A program made the position numbers and the translations under genes. From JAWWOL01 sp963797535 (GTDB lineage Bacteria > Actinomycetota > Actinomycetes > JAWWOL01), in assembly GCA_963797535.1 (NCBI GenBank), contig CAWCPQ010000001.1:1798001-1862000 (forward strand): DNA of 64,000 bases, in the 5' to 3' direction. Each line of letters begins with the position of its first letter. Positions within the stretch are counted from its first letter, which is position 1. Positions 1-11,937 of the stretch are shown here, one piece after another. The notes under the pieces were generated by a model. That model did no database searches and was not told the origin of the DNA. It saw nothing but the letters and a program-made list of their open reading frames with translations.

Positions 1-3000
1 CACCCCAGCCGATCGAGGGCAAGGAGAGCCCGGCGCACCAACCGGGAATCGTGCCGCCGGCAGCCGGAGTGCTGCCGATGCCGACCACGGCGACGCGCTC
101 GGTCTCCCGCGGCAGCTCGACCGTCCCCGGTGCGTTGCCGGGCTGGAGCACTTGGTCCTCGATCGCACGGCCGCCCGCGGCCAGGCACAGCACCCGGGTT
201 GGCCCACCGGACACCGACAGCGTGTCGAGCGTCTCGCCCAGGGGCCGGCTCGCGACGGTGATCACGACCAGCTCGCCGTCGTGGACCACCGCTCCCCCGC
301 CGGTCGCGTCGCCGGTTGCGCCGGGACCGACCAGCCCGCCCGACAGCCCCGCCATCCGGGCCGCGGCCGCGGGGGTCGGCCGGGCGTTGGCCACCGCCGC
401 CAACGGACCCGAGGCCAGCCGGGTGACGGGGACGACGCCGACCGCCCCGATCGACTTCCCGACCGGGGCCGCTGCGCGCGGGACCACCGTCAGAACTGCC
501 TGCGTCCTCGAAGCATTGGCAGCTCGTACGGAAGCCAGCGTCGGTGTCACCCCTGCAACTGCGCTGCCGGCATCGGCGACGGTCGTGACCCCCGGCCGGT
601 CGAGGGTCAGGGACAGGGGCACGCCGACGATCGACTTGACCAGCGGTGCGAACCGCCGCGCCACCGGAGGTGTCCGGTCGACGACGACTGGGGTCACCGT
701 AGGCGAGACCGCTGCGGGCGTGAGCACGAGATCGTCTGCCAGGGAACCGAACGAGGGCGCGGCCGAGCGGTCGCCGCGCAGCGCAGCGACGGTTGAGCGC
801 CCGCCGCCGGCAGCCGCCATCATCCGGGCGGCGCGGGAGAACCGTTCAGCGGTGTCCGGGCTTCCCGATGTCAGCACCTTGGCGGCGTTGACGAGTGCCG
901 CGGCGTCGGTCACCCGCTTGTCGCTCAGCACCTTGTTGGTGATGAACGGCAGCGGTTTGCGGCCGCCCAGCGGCAGCTCGATCTGGTGGTAGTCGATCGG
1001 CGGCGCGCCACTCTGGTCGGGCAGCACCGTGTCGATGTTGAGGCCGTCGCAGGCGCCGATGGTCTCCCCAGCGGGCACGGTCGGCGCCTTCGGGTTGGGG
1101 GCCGGACCCCAGACCCCCTTCGGGAACGCGGAAGCCGACCGCGCGGTGAGGGTGACGTCATCGACCTCGAACGTTGCGCTGTCGGGCCGCGCGAGCGTGA
1201 CCGTGAGAGTGCTGTCCAGGGTGGCCGAGTACATCGGGGCCACGCCCAGTCCCGGTGTGGAGATCGCAATCGACTTCGGCCCGCCGGGACCGGCCAGCAC
1301 GACGTTCTCGGTGGGGGCGGTCGTGACGTAGGTGAGGCTGAACTCCGGCACGACCCGCAGCGGATGGTCGATACTGCCGTCGGGTGGCTTGTCCTGGCCG
1401 CCACCGGGAGCGCTCGACTTTCCCGCAACCGCAGAGCCTCTGGTGATCGCCACCTGCACGACTTGCGCGTCGGCCCCGGCCCGCAGGTACTTCGTGGCGA
1501 AGGCCGCCGCGTCCAGGGCGTTGTCGGCGGGATCGCCCTGGTCGCCGAACTCGAACGGCACCTCGAAGCCGCAGACGCTGAAGTGTCCGGTGACAAAGAT
1601 CGGCGGGCCGGTGACCTCGACCGAGACGCCGAAGGACAGCTCGATGTCGATGGTGCCGAACAGCACCCAGATCCGGATCCCGACGTCGACCTCGGCGTAG
1701 ACATCGACGTCGAACCAGAACGGGTCGAAGAAGACGATCGCGTCGCCGCCGATGGCAAGGCGCGCGTGCGCCGGACCGAAGTGGGCTGCCACCTCGATGC
1801 CAACGCCAGCCATGATGGCCTCGGAGCACAAGGCGAAGTAGACGCCGCCCACGATGCTGATGTTGTCGATCGGCGACCAGTTCAGCCCTACCCGCGGGAC
1901 CACCGGGTAGCCGTCGTGGTGGAACCGCGGGTGGTAGCCGCCGACGGTGATGACGAACTGGCCCGGCGTTGGGGCCCTTCCACCACGTGGCGAAGGCAAA
2001 CCCCCCGGTCAGCCGTACGGACTTCTCGAGCAGCCAAGAGTTCTCGGTCAGCTGCGCCTGGACCAGCAGCAGCCCTTCCTTGGACGAGAACCGCGCCAGC
2101 AGGGCGAGCTCGATCGACACCAGGGCGAAGTCGGCTGTCGGCAGCTGGGCGCGGGCGAGACCGAGGATGGCGATCTCGAGCCCGTCCCCGAACTGGATGG
2201 TCACCAGGATCTCGCCGTTGATCAGGACGAACGACGTGAAGCTGATACCGGCCGCGACCCAGTACTCGCCCTGCGCCGGTGGCACCAGCGCCCGCATGTC
2301 CTGCAGCTGTTGCATGGGTTCCGGCACCGGTCCCGACGCGCGCAGCGCCACCATGAACGGGTGGGTGTTGACCTGGTCGATGGTCGGCGCTTTCAGCTCG
2401 CGGTTGATGCCGAACCCGACCCCGATGCCGGTGATGAAGAATGCCGGCACACCGCCGATGGGGGCGTGCAGCACGCCGAAGCAGAAGAACGATGCGAACT
2501 CCGCGCCGCTGGAGGTGGTCGGGTGGGCGTAGCCGCCGTAGAGGGACAGGCCGTAGACGCTGTAGCCGATCTTCAGCATTCCCAGGTACTCCACGCCACT
2601 CAGCGGCGAGGTGAGGTCGAACTTGAGCAGGCCACCGGCGAGCGTCAGACCGCCGATCGAGCTGGAGATGGCGAACCCGGCGACGTCAACTTCCCATGAC
2701 GAGCCGGCAAAGAAGGGCTGACCGACGTGGAAACCGATCCGCAGCTTGTCGACCGCCGCCGTCAGCCCGAGCAGGGAGACTTGCCCGTCGAGGTAGAGAC
2801 TGATCATCTGGAGCTGCCGCGGTGTCACGCCGTTCTGGTAGGCAACGCCGAGGCCGACCTGGTCGAGATAGACCGGACCGAACGCTCGCTGGATCGGCAG
2901 GAACCACGGCCCGTCCCCCGATCCCGCCCTGAGGCTCACCTCGACGCCGTCGCCGTGGTCCTGGACGGAGATCGCCGGGCTGAACTTGGGCCGCGGCGGG

Positions 3001-6000
3001 GAACCACTGCCGCCGGCGTCGCTCATGATGCCTTGTGCCACGGCGTTGTTGCCGCCGCCGGCGCCGAGCGGAACGGCCAGCCCGCCGAGCTCGAGGTCAA
3101 TGCCACCGGCGAACGCCGGTTCCATCGCGGAGTTGAGCTGCACGCTGCCGAACAGGTGCACGGCGACGGTGTCGAGCTTGAGCCCTGCATCGATCAACGG
3201 TCCGGTGGTCTTACCCAGCCGCAGTCCCACCCCGTTGACCTCGATGCCGGGCGTCACCGCGAAGGCCGGACTGGCCGGCGGGCCGCTGACGGTCAGCACG
3301 TTGAGCACGATGCCCGGCGACGGGGGCGGCCCGCTGGGCGGATCGATCCAGGACGCGTCGACCTCGAGTGCCAGCGACATCTCGCCACCGGAGGTGAGAT
3401 CGATGGTGGCGGAGTCGGCCGTGGACAACGAGATCCCGAGAACGTTCGACGAGCTCTTGGCGAGCCCGAAGGCGAATCCCTCGACAGTGACGGTCGGCGC
3501 CGCGGCCGCGAGCTGCAGCGCGACGGTGAACAGCTTTCCCGGCCAGCCGTCAAGCACATCGGGCTGCAGTCGTGGGGCGTTGACCGGGGCCGTCTTGTCC
3601 AGGACGGAGTCTTGCAGGACAAAGCCGACCGTCTTGGTGCCAAAGGACTTTTGCAGCAGGGTCTTGACCTCGTCGACCCCCAGCACCCAGCCACCGACCA
3701 GGTCGAGCACTGCGGAGATGGCGGCCAGAGCGACGCCTTCCGGCGACACGTCCTCGGTCACCGCGCTCGGCCCGGTGCGCGTCGTCGCGAGGACGGACAG
3801 CGCCGCATCGGCCTCGCGCCATCGAGCCATCAGGTCGCGATGGCCGGTGGCAGAGGGCAGGTCGTCGGTCAGGCCCAGCCCGAGCTCGGCGAACCATCCC
3901 GTCCCGGCAGCCGAGCCGGCACTCACGAACGGCCGGATCACCGGTCCGTCGATGTCGATCGCCGCCGGCCCGACTTCGGCGGACCAGCCGGTGAGGCCGG
4001 TCGCGTCGGCTGCCATGCCCAGGCTGACCGTGCCGACGACCGGGATGCCCGACGCCGAGACGTCGAGGGAGACGGACAGCGGCGCCGGGTGAACCGTGAG
4101 TACGGCCGTGCGGAAGGTGACTGTCAGCACCCCCGCGCCGGAGACCGTCGCCACCGGCGTCGTGACGCTCAAAACCTGACGCAGCAAGGGATCCAGCGCC
4201 ACAACCAGCTCGGTGATCAAGGTGCCTACGCGACTCTCGAGATAGCCGGCCGGATCGGCAGCGAGCGCGTTCAGGGAACTCTTGTCGAAGACGGCAGGGG
4301 TCGCCGACGACGCTAGGCCCAGCCCGCGTCCTGCAGCGGAGACCAGCGCGGCGATCTCCAGCCGGGTCGCATCTCCGGACAGGTCCGCCAGCGCGTTCAG
4401 CGCTGTCGGGAGTACGGCGGTCGCGCCCGCAGCCAGCAACGAGCCCAGTCCGGCCGGGTGCGGGAAGATCTCGATGTCCGCCCCGGCGGCCGGGCGCAGC
4501 AGCAGCCGTACGCCGGTTGCGTCGACGAGCAGGTGCGCGGCGCTGCGATGCTGAGGCGTCGACGTGCCCGCCGGACCGTCGGGTACGCCGAGAAACACCT
4601 CGACCGACGGCCGCGGTGGACCGGACCCGGCAAGGGTGATGCCAGCGGTCAGCCCGGCCGCGAACGGCGCCCGGCCAGCTGCGCCGGCCAACCAGGTCGT
4701 GGCATCGACGGCGATCGAAGCCGTAGGGCCGAGGGATGACGGCGCGACGGTGACCGACAGCCCGTCCACCACTGGCCAGACACCCCTCGGCGTGCCGGTC
4801 AAGCCGACGAACGGCTTCAGCGCCTCGAGCAGGTCGATGGTCTTGTTGACGTCGAACGGCCCGCCCTCGACCACGGACAGAACCCCGGCCCCCGCGAACC
4901 ACCTGCCGGGATCCTCGAACAGCAGCACCGGAGCCCGTACCGCTCGGTTGCCGTCTCCGTCGGGCGGCCCGAGCATCCCGAGCGCGGACGTCAGGTCGTC
5001 CAGCGTGGTACCGAGCCCGTAGTCGATGCCACGCAGGCCTTCGAGCACCAGGCGCAGCGCCTCTGCCGGAATCGCGGCGATGGCCAGCGCGGCCAGCGCA
5101 TCGACGTCGAGGGTCGGCCAGACCGGAATCGCGGGCACCCCGCCTCCGCGCAGCACCTCGACCCGGAACGGACCGGAGAGAACTCCCAGCGCGAAGGCGT
5201 CGGTGGTCGGATCGCCGAGAGAGAGCTGGAACGTCGGCGTACCAACGGAAGTGAACGACGCGCCGGCGGTAAAGGCGACCAGCCCGTCGGTCACGGCCGC
5301 GGTGAAGCCGATCGTCCGGGCGGCTACATCGGCGGTCACGGCGAGCGGCCCGGCTGCGAGGTGCACAGCGGAGCCGGACGTCGTGACGCCGGGGATGAGG
5401 CCGGCCAGAGCCGCGATGACCGCGTCACGGACTGCCGGTACGGCGAGCTGGCCACTCGGGTCGTGCAACAGCTGGGTCAGGGCGTCGGGGACCAGCGCAC
5501 CGTCCGTCCGGCAAACACCGACAGCCCGGAGCAACGAGAGCAGCATCCCGGCCGGGCTCGCCGTGGCCTCGGCCGTCAGCGTCGTCATGAGTGCTCCGAG
5601 GAGAGCCTGAGCCTCCGGCAGGAGCGGGCTGGTCTCGAGCTCGCCGGTGGCGAGCGAGGACGGTGACACCAGCAGCGTCGCCCAGTCCGCCCCGAGCGCG
5701 GCACCTTCGCCCACGAGCAGTGAGACCGAGGATTCCCCGTCGTGCAAGGCGATCTCGGCCCGCAGGTGCAGTCGACGCAGCTCGAGTGGCAGGGCTCCTC
5801 CGACCGGCGTCGTCCCAGGGCCGCCGACCAGCCACAGGTCGGTGTGCGCAACGTCGAGGTCGAGACGCAGCCGCGGGGTTGCCGCCACGACCGGGGCCGG
5901 GTGCGTGCTGCTGCCGGCCGTGATGCTCGTCAGCCCCAGCATCGCCTGGCCGACCAGGGTGACGCCGTGACCACCGGGCGGCGCGGCGAGGGAAATCGGC

Positions 6001-9000
6001 AGCTGTACGCCGATCTCGAGGCTGGTCGGCGGTGCGGCCGCGGCTGCCGCCCTTCCCCTGGCCCGGCCGGCGAGACCCGCCGCGAACACCGCCGTGATCG
6101 CCCGCTGCACCGCGGGCGCGCCGAGCACGCCGAACGCCGCTACCGCGGTCAGTCCCGAGCGCACCGCCAGATCGGGGCGCGGCGCCTCGATGTCCGCCAC
6201 CGTGAAGCCACCGCGCGCCGCCGCCATGAAACCGCCGACCAGCGCCCGCCCCCTGGCCAGGTCGGCGTCGTCGGGCTCGAGCGGGTCGACCGCCGGCAGC
6301 AAGGCCCGCAGCAGCCGTACGGCATCTCCCGGCGCTCCGGTGCGCGCACTGTCAAAGGCGGCGGCGCTCCACGGGCTGCCCAGCGTGACCAGGGCGGTCA
6401 CCCCCGGGACCGCATCAGCGGCGTAGCGGGCTGCGTGCCCGGCTCCACCGAGCGCGACGAGCACCAGCGGCCCGGCGGGGGCGAGCTGGCCGAGCACCTG
6501 CTGCAACCGGGCGGCCTGCCCGAGCACCCCGGTCGGATCGGTGACCCCGAGCGACGTGTCAGCCCTCGGCGCGAGCGCCACCACCCACTCGCCGGCCGCC
6601 GGGGTCGTGACGCTGAATGACGTCGGTGCCAGCGCCGGAGCGGTGAGGTCGAGCAGCCGCCCTTGGGCCGGCGTCCAGGGCAGGTCGTTCGTCGGGCCGG
6701 TGGGGACCCGCGAAACGGCGACCCGTACGACGACCGCGTCGGCGGGAAGTCCGCCGGGCAGCAGTGATGCCAGGTCGAGGGACGGCAACCCGCTCGCGTC
6801 GAGGTCGGGCAGCAGCACCGTCGTCAGACCCGCGATCGCTGCCTGCGGCGGGCCGACCAGCCCGTCGGTGCCGGTCCAGCGGCCGGCGAGAGCGTCCAGC
6901 CCGGTGGCCAAAGCGTTCCGGCCGGCCGCCAGCAGCTGGACCTCGGGATCCGCGCCGCCTTCGTCGATCAGTGCCTGTGCCAGGCCGGCTGAGGGCAGTC
7001 CGTCCGTACCCGGGCGCCAGTTCTGCAGCGAGCTGCCGGCCCTGGCCGGAGCGGCGACCGGACCCGAGGGACCGAGGTGCACCGCGATCGACGGCAGCCC
7101 CGGGACGGCTCCCAGCCCGACCAGCCAGGGGTCGTCGGGGGTGCCGGACCCGGTGAGGACGCCACCGAGACCGGAGGAGCTGCCGCCGACAAGGTGCGCC
7201 AGCGCTGCCGTTGCCGCGGCGACGAGCTCGCCGTCGGTGGTGAGGGCAGTCAGCCAGTCGAGCAGGGCGGGTCCGGGCGTCGCGACGAGGTCGGCGAGGG
7301 ACAGCAGCGCCGACCCACCCTCGATCGTCCAGCCGGCCAGGTCGACGAGGTCGGCCAGCCAACCGCGACCCGTACTCGTGGCCAGCACGGCGATCAGGGA
7401 CTCGACGGAACCCCAGGACGCCGGGGGTACGGACAGGTGGCCCGAGCCGTCGACCGTCGGCAGCACCAGGGCGACCCGGTCCGCGCCGCTGATCACGGCC
7501 GGGTTCGGCGCCCGGAACTCGACTCCGAAGCCGGTGGCCGGGGTCCAGCCCGCGTGCAGGCCGATGTAGTCGGCGACGAGGGCGACCGGCCCCAGCGACA
7601 GTGTGGCCTCGGTGTTGCCGGTGTCGCGGATCCGGACGTCGAAGTCGACCCCGGCCATGAACGTCACGTGACCGGCCGACAGGTCGATGCTCATCAGCTC
7701 GGCCCGGATGCTGGTCATGACCGTGGTGCACCCACCCGCCAGGTCGCCGGTGCGCAGGGAAACGGTCGGGGCGACGGTGAGAACCGAGCCGTCCAGCCAG
7801 CAGTCGATGCTGAACTTGCTGGCGACGGGGACCGACCACGGGTCTGCGGCAGTGCCGGTGCCGAGGACCGGCAGCACCACCTGTCCGGTGCCTGCCACCA
7901 GGTTGCGTAGGTGGGCCAAAACCGTTGGTACGTCAGCGGAGTGGGTCGTCAGCAGGTCGTGCCACCACGCCTGCAACGTGCCGAGCGGGTTGGTCAGCAG
8001 CAGTGCTGCGTCGAGGGCCGGCACGCCCGCCGGCGGATCGAGCCCGAGCAGAGCCTTCAGCTCGGCACCAGCGTCCCCGAGCGCGTCGAGCGCCGCTGAG
8101 ACGAGGTCACCGGCGAGCTGTCCGGCCGCCGCGACCACGGCGTCGGGGCTGGAGAGATCGAGGACGTCGTGGTGGTTTCCCTCGAGGTCCACGTCGTCCA
8201 GCTGGATCAGCGCCTGCGGATGGCCGGCGACCACGGTCAGGCCGAGCCGCAGTGCGCCGACGTCGAGCGGCGCCGTGTGCAGGAGCTTGGCCGCGTTCCC
8301 CGTACCGTTCCCGGTCGCTGTCAGGGCGAACGACGCGGTGGGTACGGGGTCGATCGAGCCGGTCGCCACGTCGATGGTGAACAGGTCGGCGCTCGCTTCG
8401 GCCCCCAGCGAGATCGCCCCCGCTACGTCGGTGGCGACCTTGAGGCCGATCTGCGGCGTGACCCGCAGATGGCCGCCGGGGCCGGTCGAGACGGCGAGCC
8501 CGATCAGGGCCGACACCGGCCCGGTCCCGATCGGGACCGACACCATGCCGGAGTCCATCGTCCCGCCGAGCATGACCCGCAGTGCGTCCATCCAGGCAGC
8601 CCGCGCAGTCTCGCTGCCCATCAAGGCCGTGAACCAGTCCAGGAGGGCCGAGACGCCGTGCTCGAGCAGATCCGGTACGGGTAGCGGCGGGATGCCCGCG
8701 GCACCACCGAGGCCCAGCAGGTCGAGCACTGCGCCGACCTCGTCGGCAGCCGGACCACTCAGCGACTCAGCCCCCTGGCGTACCAGACCAAGGACCAGGG
8801 ACAGCAGGGCGTCGGAGATGTCGACCCCCGGCCCGCCGACCTGGATGTCCGAGGCGTCGGCAGCGCCGGGGAGGTGCAAACCCTTGAGCTGCAAGGTAAA
8901 GCTCGGCGAGGGGGTGCCGCTGAGGGCCGTGTCCACGGACACCGCGAGGCCGGCCAAGCCGAACGCGTCGACCGCTGGCGGGGCGGTGTCCAACGTGAGG

Positions 9001-9476
9001 TCGACCGAGACCTGAACCCTGCCGCCGGCGAGCAGGGCAAAAGGCTGAGCGACCGTCTGCCCGGCCTTGGCCGCTCGGTAGAGCGGGATGACGACGCTGG
9101 TGGAGGTGATCGGATCGACGGTGGCGAACGATGCGGCCAGGCCGACCTCGACGTAACCGGCCGGCCGGGCGTCGAGCGACGCTTGTACGACCAGGTCCGG
9201 CAAGGTGTCGTCGTTGGCCAGCTGGCGCAGGTTGAACAAGGGCAGCAGGGTTATCCCGTCCCGCTCGGTGTCCTGACCGTCGGCCATGACGGCATCGGCG
9301 AAACGGATGAGGGCGGATCGGCGGTCGTCGGTCGCGAGCACGCCGGAGACCCGTTCCCCCGGGTTGTCGAACCAGGTGCTGTCCAGCTCGACACCGCCCG
9401 AGGTCCCGGGAGTGAACAGACCGATCGCCAGCCCGAGATCAGCGATCTCGGGGTCGAGCGTCGGCAGCCCGGTCAT
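1..9476 (-). CDS. Giant DUF6603-type protein, partial, with one frame break
   Basis: The gene starts at ATG 9476 and runs off the left edge, so it encodes more than 3,100 residues. Reading is open to about 1966, where one extra base in a G/C run (about 1960-1966) shifts the frame. In the shifted frame translation stays open and protein-like to base 1, so I treat the break as an error. Residues about 1-1900 are Ala/Gly/Leu-rich repeating beta-type sequence. From about residue 1900 it resembles DUF6603 proteins, with stretches such as VGGYHPRFHHDGYP and PRVGLNW just past the break. Near residue 1010 a lipase-like stretch (LVALGGAGHAARY, then VTLGSPW) has GGAGH where a GxSxG serine elbow would be expected. 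No signal peptide is seen. The start overlaps the stop of the upstream gene (ATGA), implying coupled translation. Function is unknown; family assignment is from memory of the motif pattern. Confidence 0.75.
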
Positions 9477-10354
9477 GGCAGCGCGTTGACTTGCAAGAAG
9501 GCGTGCTGGGCCATCGGCAGCACGGACAGAGACTCCTTGGAGATCGCCAGATCGCTGGTGATGAGCGCCCTGCCGGAGGCATCGGTGCCGACTGCCCCGG
9601 AGAGCGCGGCTGTGGCGATCAGCACCACCTGCCAGGCGAACGCGATCAGTGGCTCGTGCCAGGTCTCGACGATGACGGCCGGGCCACGCGGGTGGTCCTC
9701 GGTCGTCGTGACGCCGCCCGACGGGTTGGTCGGGGTGCCGGTCACGAAGGTGACCGTTACGTCGGCGGAGGGCGCCTGGTCGCAGCTCACCGGGATCGCC
9801 AGCTCGATGAAGCCGTCACCGATAGCGGCCTTGACACCGGCCAGCTGGACGAGCAGCCGGTTGCCGGCGTCCTCCCACAGCAGCGCCGGCGGGGGCGAGG
9901 ACGTGGTCGTCGGGTCGAGCCCGGCAGCGGAGACGACGGCGCCGGGAATCAGCTGCTGCAGGTCGCTCGGCCCTACGGCCCGCGGAGCGGCGGTCCCGCC
10001 CGGAGCGAGCACCTGCCCCGGCAGGATTCCGGCCAGGCTCTTGGTGATCAGGGCCCGAGTCGCCTCGTCGATCTTGGCGTTCTGCAGCGCGTTGTTGAGC
10101 AGCAGGCTGCTGACAACCGCGGGCGCGCCGGTCACCAGACCGGGAATCTGGGACACCGGCTGGAGCACCGACACCGGCGGCACCACAACGGAGATGGGGG
10201 GTGCCGTGACCGGAACCGTCGGCCCCACAACGATCGGCGCGGTCGGGACGGCAGTGATCGGCGGCTGTGGTTTGACCGGCTTCACGGGCACTCGGACCGG
10301 GGTGGTGGGCTTGACCACCGACACCGGTGGCAGACGCGGCTTACGCGGGCTCAT
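9473..10354 (-). CDS. Proline/valine-rich N-terminal protein coupled to the giant gene
   Basis: This 293-residue protein has a low-complexity Pro/Val/Thr first 80 residues, mostly PxVxV-type repeats, and then a globular part. The globular part includes helical LLLNNALQNAKIDEATRAL and a beta-rich C-terminal half with the segment VIVETWHEPLIAFAWQVV. No catalytic motif, signal peptide or clear membrane helix is visible. Its stop codon overlaps the ATG of the giant gene, so the two are almost certainly made together. The Pro-rich tail could be an extended linker or a docking segment. I do not recognise the family. The start is the ATG at 10354; no strong ribosome-binding site precedes it, so a start further downstream is possible. 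Confidence 0.7.
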   Translation of the reverse strand: MSPRKPRLPPVSVVKPTTPVRVPVKPVKPQPPITAVPTAPIVVGPTVPVTAPPISVVVPPVSVLQPVSQIPGLVTGAPAVVSSLLLNNALQNAKIDEATRALITKSLAGILPGQVLAPGGTAAPRAVGPSDLQQLIPGAVVSAAGLDPTTTSSPPPALLWEDAGNRLLVQLAGVKAAIGDGFIELAIPVSCDQAPSADVTVTFVTGTPTNPSGGVTTTEDHPRGPAVIVETWHEPLIAFAWQVVLIATAALSGAVGTDASGRALITSDLAISKESLSVLPMAQHAFLQVNALP

Positions 10355-10611
10355 ACCGGCGTCATCCGCGCCGGGGGCTGCTGGTCAGCGCGGATCATGA
10401 CTCCCCCATGCCGGCCGCGGAATGCGGCGGCAGTCAGCGGATCAAGTGGATTGTCGTGAACCTACTCCCGAGTCAGAGTTGCGAGCAATGCCCAACCCAG
10501 AGCCGTTCTGTCCCCTTTTCGTGCTCCTCGAGGGCAGCGATTCGTGCGCTATTGCCCCACAGGTGCTGCCGGTGACACGATTTCGGCCGATAACCGGTCC
10601 GGAGGACGGGA

Positions 10612-10896
10612 GTGGGCATGGGACATCCAGTGCAACCAGGTCCTCAGCAGCGCGCACGTCTCTACGTCGAAGCGGTGATCGCTGCCGTGGCAGGCCTGCT
10701 CGGCGTCGTGACCCTCTTCTGGCGCGACTGGATCGAGCTGACCGGCTGGGACCCGGACCACCATGACGGATCTGCCGAGTGGCTCATCGTGGCGGGTCTG
10801 CTGGTCGTCGCACTGACCGTCGGGCTGGTCGCCCGCCGCGAGTGGCACCGGGGACTCGCTCGCCCGCCAGCGCTGAGTGCTGACGGCACCGCCTAA
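10612..10896 (+). CDS. Small two-helix membrane protein
   Basis: 94 residues starting at GTG 10612, chosen because GGAGG at about 10600-10604 lies 8 bases upstream; the ATG six bases later would be too far away. Two hydrophobic helices are visible: residues about 18-38 (AVIAAVAGLLGVVTLFW) and about 58-77 (WLIVAGLLVVALTVGLVA). A short acidic/histidine loop (WDPDHHDGS) joins them and an arginine-rich tail follows, so both ends are probably cytoplasmic. Short two-helix proteins of this kind are common in actinobacteria and usually unannotated. It converges on the M23 gene with about 20 bases between stops and no obvious terminator. Function unknown. Confidence 0.75.
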   Translation: MGMGHPVQPGPQQRARLYVEAVIAAVAGLLGVVTLFWRDWIELTGWDPDHHDGSAEWLIVAGLLVVALTVGLVARREWHRGLARPPALSADGTA

Positions 10897-10917
10897 CTGT
10901 GCACCTCAGGTCGAGGT

Positions 10918-11670
10918 TCAGCCGCACGCGAACTTCAGCGGCCGGTACGGGTTCACCGCCTTGCCGCCCTGCGGCCAGTACTCGAAGTGCAGGTGGGTCG
11001 GGCCCCCGGCGGCATCACCGGTGTTGCCCACCTTGGCGATCAGCTGGCCGGCGTGGACGCGCTGGCCGGCGTGCACCAGGTTGACCGTCTCGTGCGCGTA
11101 GAAGAACTCGTTGCCATGGACGCTGCGCAGGATGATCTCGAGCCCGGCGAGATGACCGGTTGCCGCCTTGACGATCGTCCCGGCCCCGACCGCGTAGATC
11201 GGCGAGTAGCGCGGGGCGAGCACGTCGTCGCCCTGGTGCCGGCGCCCACCCGGCCGCGGTGCCCCGAAGCTGTTGGACACGTAGTGCTTCGTGCCGACCG
11301 GGCACACCCACCCCAGCGAGGCCGCCGCAGCGCTCCGGTGCTTGGCACGCAGCGTGAGCAGGACGTGCCAGGTCCGCGGTCCGACAACACCATCGGCTGC
11401 GAGGTGATGGGCCCGCTGAAAATGGGTCACCGCCCTGAGGGTCAGCGGCCCGAAGGTGCCCAGGGCACTGCCAGCCTTGACACGAAGATCCTTCTGCAGC
11501 CAGGCGACGGCGGGCCCGTGGTCGCCGCGTTCCAAGGTGGAGCGATGGGCAACGCCTGCCGGCAATGAGGAAGCCGACGCGGCCGACGCGGTGCAGGGGA
11601 TTCCAAGGGTGGCAGTCAATGCGGTCAGGGCGAGCAGCTTCAGGGCCTTGCCGCGCACAGGAGTACTCAT
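10918..11670 (-). CDS. Secreted M23 (LytM-type) endopeptidase with peptidoglycan-binding domain
   Basis: 250 residues from ATG 11670, with GGAG about 6 bases upstream; the longer open frame reaches back into the riboswitch and is not used. A Sec signal peptide (KALKLLALTALTATLG, cleavage near ASA) is followed by a PG_binding_1 domain (residues about 45-105; AVAWLQKDLRV, THFQRAHHLAADGVVG). The C-terminal M23 domain carries the zinc ligands HQGDD and HLHFE plus a general-base His in FFYAHE. M23 enzymes cut peptide cross-links in peptidoglycan outside the membrane, often at division or outgrowth. The c-di-AMP riboswitch directly upstream fits cell-wall hydrolase control. Complete, no anomaly. 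Confidence 0.93.
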   Translation of the reverse strand: MSTPVRGKALKLLALTALTATLGIPCTASAASASSLPAGVAHRSTLERGDHGPAVAWLQKDLRVKAGSALGTFGPLTLRAVTHFQRAHHLAADGVVGPRTWHVLLTLRAKHRSAAAASLGWVCPVGTKHYVSNSFGAPRPGGRRHQGDDVLAPRYSPIYAVGAGTIVKAATGHLAGLEIILRSVHGNEFFYAHETVNLVHAGQRVHAGQLIAKVGNTGDAAGGPTHLHFEYWPQGGKAVNPYRPLKFACG

Positions 11671-11680
11671 CAGCTCTCCA

Positions 11681-11860
11681 ACGCCTGCGAGGTGAGCTGT
11701 CGGGTTCGGGCGGAGCTGCCCGGCCGCTGATCGCGGCTTGACCCCAAGGACCGTGTGGTACGGGTCCGATCCGCGTCCCTGGTACGGACGGCGGTGGGTC
11801 CCCCACTCCTGCCTGGCAAAGGCGTGCGAGGCGGCAGGACTCGGCGGACCACGCACGGCC
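11681..11860 (-). promoter_or_regulatory. c-di-AMP riboswitch (ydaO/yuaA class) in the M23 leader
   Basis: On the minus strand the leader contains the conserved blocks of the actinobacterial ydaO class in order: GGGGGACCCA (about 11793-11802), CTTGGGGTCAAG (about 11737-11748), and GAACCCGACAGCTCACC followed by TCGCAGGC (11682-11706). The last block ends about 12 bases before the ATG at 11670. Known members bind cyclic di-AMP and usually turn off cell-wall hydrolase genes when the ligand is high. Assignment rests on matching these blocks from memory, not on a covariance search. The outer boundary is approximate. Confidence 0.85.
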
Positions 11861-11900
11861 CCCGTACGAATGACGGGGACTGCGCCAGGCTATGCCTGTG

Positions 11901-11937
11901 GTGGGACAGGAGTAAACCTGTGGGACAGAACTAAAGC
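11901..11937 (+). repeat. Two tandem 18-base repeats
   Basis: GTGGGACAGGAGTAAACC (11901-11918) is followed by GTGGGACAGAACTAAAGC (11920-11937), 15 of 18 bases alike and 19 bases apart. They lie between the stop of the PIG-L gene and the riboswitch of the M23 gene. The AT-richer sequence differs from its surroundings. Closely spaced repeats containing TGGGACA resemble the multiple terminal repeats of some insertion sequences, but no transposase fragment is adjacent. They could equally be operator half-sites for the M23 promoter. Confidence 0.5.

Noticed and set aside
2727..4316. A 529-residue open frame on the + strand opposite the giant gene
   Set aside because: Arg/Asp/Gly-rich composition without domains, lying wholly opposite a well-supported gene; typical shadow frame in high-GC DNA.
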